Source: Limonium bicolor
Lineage: Eukaryota; Streptophyta; Magnoliopsida; Caryophyllales; Plumbaginaceae
Direction: 5' to 3'
DNA length: 64,000 nucleotides
NCBI GenBank assembly: GCA_023374045.1
Contig: CM041777.1
Location: 111,007,588-111,071,587, forward strand
Positions 36,351-45,922 of the stretch are shown in pieces. The notes below the pieces were generated by a model that worked only from the letters and a program-made list of their open reading frames with translations, made no database searches and had not been told where the DNA came from. Numbering within the stretch: the first letter of the stretch is position 1; the number at the start of each line of letters is the position of its first letter. A program made the position numbers and the translations under genes.

Positions 36351-36910
36351 GAAAGACATTCGAAGCTTTCTGGGTCATGCCGTTTCTACAGAAGGTTCAT
36401 AAAGATTTCTCCAAAATCTCAAAACCCCTCTGCGACCTCTTGGCCAAGGATGTTAAATTCGAATTCACAGAAGAGTGCTTTAGTGCCTTCAACACCTCAA
36501 ACAGTGCCTTATATCTGCACCTATCGTGGTTTCCCCTGATTGGAGTTTACCGTTTGAGATCATGTGCGACGCCAGTGACTATGCGGTGGGGGCGGTCTTT
36601 GTCAAAGAAGGAAAAGATATTGAGGAGTATCTACGCTAGTAAACTCTCAATGACGCCAAAAGAATTACGACCCCCCCGAAAAGGAGCTGTTAGCTGTGGT
36701 TTTCGCCCTCGACAAATTCCGATCCTACTCTTGGGCAGTAAGGTTGTGGTGCACACAGACCACTCAGCAAAGTACTTGTTCAACAAAGGTGATGCGAAAC
36801 CTAGACTTCTCCGATGGATTTTACTTCCTGCAAGAATTCGAGATAGAGATCTGGGATAAACCGGGTGTGCAGAATGTAGTGGCTGATCATCTATCTCGAT
36901 GGAGGTCCCT
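36351..36910 (+). pseudogene. Athila RNase H remnant
   Basis: FEIMCDASDYAVGAVF at about 36545-36600 is the start of the RNase H fold. VVVHTDHSAKYLF and, after a shift, NVVADHLSR at about 36880 close it. Small indels separate the pieces. Confidence 0.87.
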
Positions 36911-38265
36911 GATGATGGTGTGCCAATCAACGAATTTTTCCCAGACGAGAGATCTACATGAGCCGAGACCGGAGACCCATGGTATGCGACTTTGCAAATT
37001 ATTTGGCAAGGGGAGTGGTCCCACCGGAGATGACATATCAACAAAGAAAGAAATTCTTCTCTGACGTCAAGAGGTATTTCTGGGAGGACCTTTCTTTTCA
37101 AAGTTTGTGCTGATGGGGTGATCCGGAGATGTGTGCCCATGAGTGAAGTGCAGGAAATTCTGATTCACTGTCATCGGTGTGAAGCCCGGGAGGACACCAC
37201 GGTCCGGCACGAACAGCAGCCAAGGTTCTTCAAGCCGGGTTTTTCTGGAAAACCCTTCATAAGGACTGCCACTCGTTCGTTGCCTCCTGTGACCAATGTC
37301 AGTGGCTTGGAAACACCTCACGCAAGCATGAGATGCCGCTCAAATAATGATAGAGGTTGAGCCGTTTGATTTGTGGGGTATCGATTTCATGGCCCTTCCC
37401 ATCTTCTTGCCAACTTGTTTATTCTTGTGGCGATCGATTATGTAACCAAGTGGGATGAAGCAATTGCAACCCCGACTAATGACGCCAAAGTTGTGATCAA
37501 ATTTCTAAAGAAAATATTTTCATCCGGTTCGGGGTACCGCGAGCATATTGAGTGATGGCGGGTCTCAATTTTGCAAAAACAATTTGAAGCGCTGATGAGT
37601 ATAATACGGAGTGAGGCACAAGGTTGCCCTTCCTTATCACCCTCAATGTAATGGCCAAGCTGAGGTCACCAACAGAGAGCTTAAATGGATCCTCCAAAAG
37701 ACTGTCAACTCCTCAAGGAAAGATTGGTCCATTATGCTTGATGATGCATTGTGGGCATATAGGACCGCCTACAAAACTCCAATCGGTATGTCCGTTCCGG
37801 CTTGTTTATGGGAAGTCTTGTCACTTGCCGGTTGAATTAGCGCATAAGTCATATTGGGCGGTGAAGGCCCTCAACTATGACCTCAAGAGCGCCGGTGACA
37901 AGAGACAGTTCCAATCGACCGAGTTAGAAGAGATTCGGGAGGAAGCCTACGAAAATAACCGCATCTATAAAGAAAAGGCCAAGAAATGGCATGATAAGAT
38001 GATTATGAAACGGGAGTTTCACGAAGGTGATCGGGTTCTCCTCTACAACTCAAGGTTGAAGTTATTCCCCGGGAAGTTAAAGTCTCATTGGGCTGACCCT
38101 TTTACTGTCACGAAGGTCACCCCCTATGGAGCTTATGAGCTGAAGAATGTCAAAGGGGAGACTTTCATGGTAAACGGTTCCCAGCTAAAGCATTATCATG
38201 GAGGAGACATCCAAAAAGTTGAAGCTCGGGCTCTTTACTTAAGAGACCCTCCAGGTTTCCTCTAA
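36911..38265 (+). pseudogene. Athila integrase remnant
   Basis: The zinc-finger end (ASCDQCQ at about 37290), LWGIDFM of the catalytic core at about 37370, and [18 protein letters not shown] at about 37637 are in different frames. From about 37790 an uninterrupted C-terminal stretch runs to the stop at 38265 ([13 protein letters not shown], then FHEGDRVLLYNSRLKLFPGK). Breaks in the core destroy function. Confidence 0.9.
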
Positions 38266-38489
38266 CCCTCACTATGGTCTAGCCAAAGACCTTAAAAAGA
38301 CGGGAAGCTTTCCGGGAGACAACCCGGACTATTGTCACTTTTACCTTGCATTATTTTCTCATTTGAGTTATGTTAGTTATTTGCTTATTCTATGCTTTAT
38401 TTATTGTTTGATTTGGTTGTTTCTGCATGTTGAATATGTTTTTGATTGATGATAAGTGTTGTGGGCAAGAAAACAAGCATTTTGGGGAG

Positions 38490-38695
38490 ATTCTGGTCTC
38501 GACCGAACTTGCGACCGGACTTGCAAGGTCGGTCGGGCCAAAATTTTGAAACCCGGACCCTCTGGAATGGACCGAACTTGCGACGGACTTGCAAGTCCGG
38601 TCAGGCTGAAAATTTCCAAAATCCAACCCTTCTGGAATGGACCAAACTTGCGACCAGACTTGCAAGTCCGGTCGGGCTAAAATTTTTGAAAAAAA
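38490..38695. repeat. Three units of the Athila LTR-type palindromic repeat
   Basis: Three roughly 65-70-bp units, each with CGAACTTGCGACCGGACTTG-like sequence followed by CAAGTCCGGTC or CAAGGTCGGTC, are separated by CTGGAATGGACC. The same unit type occurs three times in each LTR (15912-16095, 42448-42640). Confidence 0.85.
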
Positions 38696-39046
38696 ATAAG
38701 AATAACGCTGCGTTTTACAATTTTTTTTTACCTTCTCTTCTTCTTCCTCGCCTCGCCAGCCCCGACTCCCTCTCTCGCCATTACCACCTCTTTCCTCTCT
38801 CACTCGCGCAGCACCAACTCACCACCACCCACCACTTCCGCCACTCCGCGCGCCACCGCCACCGCCCCCGTCGTCCGCCGCTTCGCGCGCCTCCGCCGCA
38901 CCGCACGCCACGCCTCCGCATCAGTCGCACCGCAACCCCCACCAAATCGCAACCCTAAATCGCCCCAACCCCCAAATCGCCTTAATTTGCGATTTTCCAC
39001 CAAAATCTGTCATATTTTGCTCCCTAATCCCCTACAATACATCAAG

Positions 39047-39736
39047 GTATATTTTTCTAACAATATATTGTCCATTCTTGCACTTTTTGGCGAAGTTACA
39101 CTTTGGGCAAAATAAAAATCAAACCAAACGAGGCCTTAACTGGCAATTCGTGAATTTTGAACATTTAGTGATTGGGATAGCTCTGATTGTTACTTATGGG
39201 GTGTTTGTGCAAACTGAATTTGACCGTGTTGCAATTTGGTGGCTTTTGCGTGACTTTGGCCTTCATGCTCTACATTTAGTAAGGCTTTGTTTAGCGTTAT
39301 TTGCTTGGTTTAAAATTGTGTTATGACTTTGTTGGCCTACTTGGATAATGCGTGAGCGTAATTGAATCTCTATGCCTAGGGTACTGCATTAATGTTGAGA
39401 TTTGGAGTTAGCCAAAATGTGAAAATGGGTAGAGTGTGGATTTGCTTCTTCAGTGTGGATCTTATTGGATGACTTGGGGTACGGGGGTGCTTGAATATCG
39501 GAATGCGAACCGTTTGGTACTTTGTGGAGGTTCTTCGAACCGAGGAATGATAGAAAAACAGGGGGCTCTGGCAAAATTTTTCCAAACAACTATCGTTTCT
39601 TTTACTCTTTCCTGCGTTTCTTGCTACATTTTTCGCCACTTCTTTATAGTCATCTTAATTGGTTTTCTAACACTTCAATGGTTGTTATTTTTGTTGTTTC
39701 TATTTTGCATTTTCTTTTTCTTTATCTGTTTTGCAG
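39047..39736 (+). other. Putative leader intron before env-like ORF
   Basis: A donor CAAG-GTATAT at 39047 and an acceptor CTGTTTTGCAG ending at 39736 flank AT-rich, T-rich sequence. The ATG of the env-like ORF follows four bases later. Upstream, 38740-39000 is GC-rich and resembles a 5' UTR. This would allow the ORF to be made from a spliced or separately initiated RNA. Confidence 0.5.
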
Positions 39737-39739
39737 ACC

Positions 39740-40935
39740 ATGGCCCATCGACCCCGTCGTGCGAGGAGACAGGTGGCTGCCCCCGTACCAGAGCCAGAAT
39801 TTCCTAATGCACTTCTCGACGGCATCTTCGTCAGCGCAGATGCCCGAAGCTGGTTCAACTCTCCTAGACGGAGGGAGATAGTTCAGGAGCGCGCGGTGGA
39901 CCCGGCGCTCGAGGCGGACCTGCAGCTCCGGCCTTATCTTGAGGCCATCGGGTGGGGCTGCCTACTCACCATGGGAGGTCCCTACTACCCTCGCCACATC
40001 AAAGAATTTATGCCAACGCTACGGCCGATTGGAGGGTGCGCGAGGTCAGCTCCTTCGTCAATGGTGTGCCCATCTTCATTCGGAGGCTGGACGTCCTCAC
40101 ATTCTTCCATCTGCCACGGGACGACCTCCGGCACTCCAAGTGCATCCACCAGGCCGACCTTAATGCCAGCCGGCGTCACTACCTCAACACCCTCCCAGTT
40201 CAGACGCGTCACAAGAACCAGGACGGGACCGACGTTCGGCTCACTATGACCCCGGCGATGATCGAGGACCCTGTGCGACGCCTCATGCTTGCTCTGCTCC
40301 AACACAATCTTCTACCTCGGGATAGCAAGGACCTCAATGCCACCGACTGCTACCTGATGGACTACATGGTGGCACCGGACCCCGACAAGCCCCTCTCCCT
40401 CTCCGATCTTTTCATGGCCCACCTCTGCCACATCATTGAGAAGAAGGATTCCCACCACTTGGGGTTTCCACACGTTCTACAGCGGATGTTGGATCGCTTC
40501 GGAGTCGAGCCCCAAGCGGATGAGGTGGCGACCTTGCCTATGGACCCTATCTCAGCCACCACTCTGCGGAAGATGGGCTTTGTTCGCGAGGACGACGGGT
40601 GGCACTAGGCCATCGCTGAGCCTAGGCCGCGCCGAGGTGCATCATCCTCTTCCGGTGCCTCCTCCTCCACTTCTACACCCGGCCCGTTCCTCGCCCTGCC
40701 ACCTCCACTACCGACCGGAGCGGTGACCCCGGAGCAGCTAGAGGTGTTCGAGAGGCAGATGGCTGAGCACCGCCGTCTCATGGAGGAGCATCAGCGCCAG
40801 ATGGACGCACAGATGCAGTACCTTCGCGACCAGGAAGCGCGTGGTGGTGCTCCCCCCAGTAGCCATCTTCGGATCCCGGGATGCCCGGCCTTTGTTTCTC
40901 TGCTGCTTTCTTCTATCTTCAGCATTCTCTTTTAG
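39740..40935 (+). pseudogene. Athila env-like / plant transposon protein ORF
   Basis: The ATG at 39740 opens a basic N-terminus (RPRRARRQV). A conserved block (VREVSSFVNGVPI, then MDYMVAP) fits the putative plant transposon protein domain found downstream of integrase in Athila-type elements. A one-base loss near 40010 shifts the frame and a TAG at 40606-40608 interrupts it. Beyond this a Pro/Ser-rich linker, a Glu/Gln-rich coiled coil (QMAEHRRLMEEHQRQM) and a hydrophobic C-terminus (FVSLLLSSIFSILF) follow in the same frame. The role is unknown. It is called env-like by position and by the terminal hydrophobic segment. Confidence 0.75.
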
Positions 40936-42169
40936 GCTGTTAGACTTTGTTAAGATGTTGGCTATGCTTGTACTTTACACTTTCTTTACTTTCGTTTTCG
41001 TACTCTTACTTCAGAGCTATGGTGCCTTACGCACCTTATTGACTACTTCGCTCTGGGGCCCACCCCTTTTGATTATCTAACATTGGCATCAATGCGAATT
41101 CTCTGGAATCCATTTGCGCCTTGTTTCTTTTTGGTTTTGCATTGTAGATATATCCACTGAACTCGACAACACCCCGAAGTAAGTTAGGGGAAAATCAAGA
41201 CCACCTCTGGTCAATTTTTCCTAGGATCTTCGACTCTTCCTGTCGAAGCTAGCGCTTACATGCATATGCACAGTGGCAAGTGTGGGGGAAACCCAGCCAC
41301 CAACTCATTTTTATCCGGGGAGTACTAGTTCTCTAACCCTTCCAATTTTCGCAATGCAACACTCTTTTTAATTACTTCATGCCTAGTGCTCCCAGAAGGT
41401 CTTCTGTTTGTTTTTTCATGAACTTTTCATCAAACAATGAGGACATTGTCCCATTCAAGTGTGGGGGAAATGACCTTTTCTTGTTGATGCACTACTCAAT
41501 TTTCTCATATTTATCTATAGCTTCATGTAGGAGTTATGTTTTAAGTAAGCAAGTTTTTCTTTGAATTCTTGGAATTTTCCACCGAACTTTTTTTTTCAAA
41601 GGTTCTCTCTTGAGGAGCACTTATGTGCGGTGCAATCATAACTCCATTTCGTGATGAATTTTTATTGCTTAGGGGTTCCTTCTACCTTCTCATCTAGGGA
41701 TTGCTAAGGGGTGCTTCCTTGTAAAAAAAAAAGAGAAGACAAAAAGGACCTTGAGAGACACCATAGGTAACCAACAAATGAGAGTTGAGTGTTCATTGAA
41801 GCAAGGCAAAATGCCAATTTTCCTCTCCTCATCGCTTGTTGCAAAAGTGAATCAAATGCAAATCTCTATTTTTCCTTTTGTTTTCCCTCAATGCCCATTC
41901 TTGAGAGAAGTTGGCCATCGTAAAAGTTCTCCAAGTTTCATAATCTGTAGGAACTTGGAAGCACTCTAGATCATACCCCGAAACTCTACATTTTCATTTT
42001 CCCTAAGCGCACCCATGTCATCATGAGAAGGTTGGTTGCACTCCTCCTGAGGTTTTTCACAAATTTTGCTCACTCGAATTCAAGAACTCATCTAAACACT
42101 TGCTTGCTTTAAATGTTCCTTCTTTTCGTGGGTCCTTAGCTAATTTTGCTTGAGGACAAGCAAATAGAT
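40936..42169 (+). other. Athila 3' noncoding region with PPT-like copies
   Basis: No ORF is credible here. AAGTGTGGGGGAAA occurs at 41278-41291 and AAGTGTGGGGGAAATG at 41457-41472, each resembling the true PPT at 42170. GAGGACA precedes both the second copy and the PPT. Confidence 0.7.
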
Positions 42170-42183
42170 AAGTGTGGGGGAGT
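42170..42183 (+). promoter_or_regulatory. Athila polypurine tract
   Basis: AAGTGTGGGGGAGT directly abuts the TG of the 3' LTR at 42184. Confidence 0.9.
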
Positions 42184-43559
42184 TGATAAGTGGTGAATCA
42201 GTGCTCTCCCAAGGTCTTTATTCACCGTCATTTTATTTGGCGCTTGACTTATTTCACCACTTTATGAAGTATTTTTGTGTTTATTAGTGATCTTATACTT
42301 TTGGCATGTTCGAATAGGTAATTACTCATTTGAGTACATTTTGAGAGCTTAATATGGGGATGCATCAATGTTCGAGCACCTCGGGAATGATGCCTAGCCA
42401 ACGGGAAGCATCGGGAGAATTCCGGCATAGGAAAAATGACATTCTGGGGCCGACCGACCTTGCGACCGAACTTGCAAGGTCGGTCCGGCTCTGTTCAAGC
42501 CGTCCCAAAACTCACTGGAATCAACCGAACATGCGACTGAACTTGCAAGTTCGGTCGAGCTTTAAAACCCGTCACGTGTTTCCGCCTAAAAGAGTCCGAC
42601 CGGACTTGCGACCGGACTTGCAAGGTCGGTCGGACGGGAATTTTTGCCCAGAAATTGCTATTAAAAGACTACATTTTGGGGCTTCCTTCCCCATTATCAA
42701 ACACCCACTTTCAACCCTAAACAGACGAGAGGAGGCGAAAATAAGGAGAAAAGAAGAGGAGAAAAGAAGAGAAAAAAGGAGGAAGAAGAAAGTGAAGATT
42801 TCTACCTCCATTGAAGCTTGGGAGCTCCTCTAATGGCTAATTCTGCCTTCTCCTTGCTCTTTCCTTTAGCCATGTCTGAGTAGTTCCATTTGTATCCTAG
42901 GATGAGGGTTTGAACCCATTTTGCTCATTGAATGCTAGAAACCTAACTCATTAATTACTCTCGTTTTATTCCCTTCAATATCAATTAATGCACTAAACTG
43001 ATCTCTTATTGCATTTATGGTGGTTCCATTCAATATTTGAGCTTGAGTTTGGAACTAGACCAAGAAGGGAGTAAACCCTAACTTTTGCTTTCTTGATTTT
43101 GGGAGTAAATGCTTAGGGCTGTTAATTAAGAGTGCTTGCTTATTACTATTTGATGACTTGAACCTCCTTTAATTAAGGGGTTTGATTAATTGGGGTAAGA
43201 ATTGGATTTCCCATGATTTGGGGATTCATGAGCTAAACTCTAACTGGCACTGAGATGATGAGTTATGGTTTTGAGGTTCTTTGAGTGAATTGGGAGATTC
43301 CCACTATCCTAGGGTACTCTCCCCATCCATTCCATTCACAAACACTTACTGTTTTTGTTGCATTTCAATTAACAAACAACCAAGCTTGCCTCTGGCTAAA
43401 CCCCCATTTTACTGTTTATTCGCACTTAACTATTATACCGAAACTCGGGATTTAGAAACCAATTTCCTTGTGGATACGACACTTGTTTTATTGCAACGAA
43501 TTGGGTGCACTTGCCCACTTTAGCTAGGTTCAATTACTATGTATGTAATTTTCTCAACA
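42184..43559 (+). repeat. Athila 3' LTR (1,376 bp)
   Basis: It matches the 5' LTR with scattered substitutions and small indels. It includes the three palindromic units at 42448-42640. Confidence 0.95.
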
Positions 43560-44178
43560 GGTGGTGGCATACCGGGAAGCTCCTTAGGGAAGAGCTCTGG
43601 AAACTCCCCAACCACTGGTACATCTGAATTAAACTCCGGGTCTGGCTGAGTATCCTGTACATAACAGAGGTACACCTCCTGCTGCTTTTGAATCTCTTTG
43701 GCCATGGTCATGGCTGATATGACTTTCACAGACGGCTGTCGGGGGTTCTGGCGGTAGGACACTGTAACGCCAGACGGGCTCTTTAGTAGTAGTCTATGTT
43801 CGGCACACAAAATACGACCTCGGTGTTTCTCTAACCAATTCATGCCCACAATGACGTCGAATCCCATGCCTCTGAACTCTATTAGGTCCAACGGGAAATC
43901 CTCCTCTCTGATTCTGATGGTGGCTCCTCTGAAATACCGGGTACAACGAACTCTTTCTTTTGAAGGTAGTGTCACACGGAAATCTTCCAACTCCACGGGC
44001 TCAAGGTGCAACTGCTCGGCTAATGTCGGGGATACGAATGAGTGTGACGCCCCTGAGTCGAATAATACTGAGGCTGTAACTCCATTCACCGGGAAGGTGC
44101 CAGTGATAATGTGGCCGCTATCACCGGCCTGAGCCTGCGTGAGAATGCTCAGGGTACCCTCTGACCAGGGTCCAACAC
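43560..44178 (-). CDS. Tekay aspartic protease, 3' end cut by Athila
   Basis: The minus-strand frame contains LTQAQAG, then VLFDSGASHSFVS, the retroviral-type aspartic protease motif D-S-G (active Asp at about 44059-44057). FDVIVGMNWL, the flap-side conserved motif, follows, and ELFPKELPGMPP leads into the RT. It reads open to 43560, where the Athila LTR begins. The RT continues at 15638. The likely first base of this exon is 44178, after an acceptor AAATAG. There is no good ATG, as expected for an exon of a gag-pol polyprotein. Confidence 0.9.
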
Positions 44179-44316
44179 CTATTTCCAAAAATAACGTTTA
44201 TAAGTACAATTAGTGATGGTACGAGAAGAGTAGTAGATAATCAGCCTTTCTTTATTCATCTTTCCAACATTACATATTCGTTCCATTACACAACTTAATA
44301 CAAAAAGGTACAAGGC

Positions 44317-45046
44317 TTAATACTTCCTAAAGGTTAGGTTTAGTCGTCAGGCTTCATATGGGTAGCGTTTATCACTGTTGAGGGTGCTGTGTTCAGCTTG
44401 ATTCTCTTAATCCCGTGATATAGCATTCTCGATGGTCCGCCCATGATCAACACGTCACCGGATTTTAGCCAGATCTTCATAGCTCGGTCAATCCTCTTTT
44501 CTTCACCATAGAGGAACTCAGCATCATCTCCGATGGACACAGACACTATGGGTATCCCTTGATCTAGGGTCTCATGCATCTCGTCCTTGTCTTGGAGTAA
44601 TCCAAGTCGGCCTTACCTCTCGTAGAAGTTGATGATGCAGATGTCGGCTTGTAGGTCGGGTACTGGTTGTACTTCGCGTTGCTGTGCAACGCGTAGGGTT
44701 GCCGTAATTAGGGATAGAAAGTCCTCGGGAATTGGTGGTGCATGTGCTCCGTTGGTGGAGTAGCTCTTCGTATATGGGTTCCAAATCTTACCTAGGCACA
44801 TCATTCTGAGTTTCATCATCTTTCCTCCGGGGTATGTCGGTGTGTAGAACCCGCCTGGTCCCACTCCGAACTTACGACATCTTCGAATAATGGCTACTTG
44901 GGCTTCAGGTGTTAGGTATCCTGGTAGTAGAATCATCCCGGGCTGGATAACTTGGCAGTTTCCACTTGGGTAGTAGGGATTCTCAAGGCTGTACCCGTCG
45001 GGTTCGAGGTTTGGATTTATTGGGAAGCACATATCAAAGGTTTCTA
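44317..45046 (-). pseudogene. alkB-like: AlkB-type 2-oxoglutarate/Fe(II) dioxygenase inside retrotransposon
   Basis: The frame has IQPGMILLPGYLTPEAQ, GVGPGGFY, LRMMCLGK, DICIINFY, GRLGL-LQDKDE, SIGDDAEFLYGEE, SGDVLIMGG and LYHGI, then, one base out of frame, RLNLTFR before a stop at 44317. This is the ALKBH1-like AlkB fold in full order. AlkB enzymes use Fe(II) and 2-oxoglutarate to remove methyl groups from nucleic acids. Three lesions are visible: a TAA at 44613-44615, Leu (CTC) in place of the first iron-ligand His of HxD, and a one-base loss at about 44347 before the 2-oxoglutarate-binding Arg motif. It follows an AG acceptor (45047) in frame with the Gag zinc-knuckle exon. An AATAAA lies at 44251-44256. 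The product is a dead copy, but the domain identity is strong. Confidence 0.93.
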
Positions 45047-45172
45047 CTGCATTTAAGGGTAGTCTAGTTCTTTAGTGGTACTAGTAGTTTAGCAAATTTC
45101 ATGCATGGTCATACAGCTTGGCATACAAGAATTTAGACATGCTTTTCAACCATTTAGGGTTTCAAGGTTTAC
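45047..45172 (-). other. Putative intron C, Gag to AlkB
   Basis: Donor GCAG-GTAAAC at 45172 and acceptor TTAAATGCAG ending at 45047 bound 126 bp of AT-rich sequence. Joining leaves a phase-1 codon GTA and an open frame into the AlkB. The same donor could instead join to the acceptor ending at 44179. Confidence 0.65.
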
Positions 45173-45529
45173 CTGCAGCTGTGGGTGAGTCTGGTCCCTC
45201 GGTGCGGTCCATGATGTGCAAGACCGCCTTCCCTGGCCTCGGGGTAGATGTCTTCTGGGAGTCTCGGGATCCCGCTTCGTGCGTAGGCTGGGTGTGCTGG
45301 GCTCCACGCTGGCCTCCGGGTCCCAATCTCTGGTCACCTCTCGCACCATAGCCGGGCCTGTAATTCTTGCTCTGGGGATTCGCGAAGCACTCAAAGGCCC
45401 TGTGCCCGCTCTTCTTGCAGTAAAAGCACTCTATCTGGTTGCCCTGACAGTCAACTCCGGGGTGGTTCTTCGAGCATCGTCTACAGATATATCGGCGCTC
45501 AGTCCACTTGCTCGGACCGGCTCCAGTCC
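45173..45529 (-). CDS. Tekay gag exon 3, two zinc knuckles
   Basis: This exon begins GTGAGPSKW and holds a CRRC-SKNH-PGVDC knuckle and a canonical CFYC-KKSGH-RAFEC knuckle, the nucleocapsid part of Gag that binds RNA. A Gly/Gln-rich tail follows to the donor at 45172. Confidence 0.85.
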
Positions 45530-45610
45530 CTAAACAGGTTACTAGGTTAGTCAACAACAAGTCATAATAACTGTAAAGATATTTAAGTGCTAGAGTTTGT
45601 TTCATTTTAC
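45530..45610 (-). other. Putative intron B in gag
   Basis: Donor at 45610 (GGG-GTAAAATG) and acceptor CTGTTTAG ending at 45530 enclose 81 bp, AT-rich and without stops in frame. It can therefore be retained or removed without breaking the frame. The retained segment is hydrophobic and unlike its surroundings, which favours an intron. Confidence 0.6.
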
Positions 45611-45851
45611 CCCTAGGTGGGTATGAGCGGAACGGCTTAGTCGCAGTAGCTGGGTGGCTCAACTGAAGTCTCTCTGTAGGCTTATTCCCCTGGTATTTCG
45701 CTCGCTTCCTGGTCGGGTAGTACTTGTCCCTTCTCACGCCCTTCTGTGTGCGGTCCTCTGAGTCACCGTCCTTCACCTTCCTTTTCCTAGTGAATTCCTC
45801 ATCCCGCATCTAGATGGTGATCTCGACCTGCGACGCTGCATGATAGCAGTC
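45611..45851 (-). CDS. Tekay gag exon 2, basic linker
   Basis: The exon starts DCYHAASQVEI, the usual helix after the gag core, and continues with a Lys/Arg-rich linker (RKRKVKDGDSED). A TAG at 45810-45812 interrupts it early, so this copy is defective unless the stop is read through. Confidence 0.72.
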
Positions 45852-45922
45852 CTGTGCAAAATAGGGTTTAATAAACTCTTCACAATATAACATTTAATAC
45901 AAATTCATAGTTCAAGTTCAAC
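45852..45922 (-). other. Putative intron A in gag
   Basis: GT at 45922 and TTTTGCACAG ending at 45852 enclose 71 bp of AT-rich sequence with a stop in the unspliced frame. Splicing restores the reading from ATIQ to DCYHAAS, which reads as ordinary Gag. Confidence 0.7.

Larger units (their letters stand above)
15639..43559 (+). mobile_element. Athila-type Ty3-gypsy element, itself containing insertions
   Basis: LTRs at 15639-17010 and 42184-43559 start TGATAAGTGGTGAA and end TTTTCTCAACA. A PBS at 17017 and a PPT abutting the 3' LTR support plus orientation. Internal parts are gag (17216-18451), remnants of protease, RT, RNase H and integrase (34750-38265), and an env-like ORF (39740-40935). 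Flanking bases GGGGG (left) and GGTGG (right) are a possible imperfect 5-bp duplication. It lies between the protease and RT of the Tekay element, whose pol resumes on both sides. An env-like ORF, this PBS and this PPT type are Athila features. Confidence 0.94.

Noticed and set aside
39952..40305. Overlapping long ORFs on both strands in the GC-rich env-like region as separate genes
   Set aside because: They are shadows of the GC-rich env-like frame. Only the frame with the conserved plant transposon protein block is credible.
15634..43564. A clean 5-bp target duplication for Athila
   Set aside because: GGGGG and GGTGG differ at one base and rejoining them does not keep the Tekay pol frame, so it is reported only as possible.
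44317..45046. AlkB as an intact host gene or bacterial transfer
   Set aside because: It lies inside the retrotransposon LTRs in the same orientation, flanked in phase by gag and protease exons, and its motifs are of the plant ALKBH1 type. It also carries three disabling changes.
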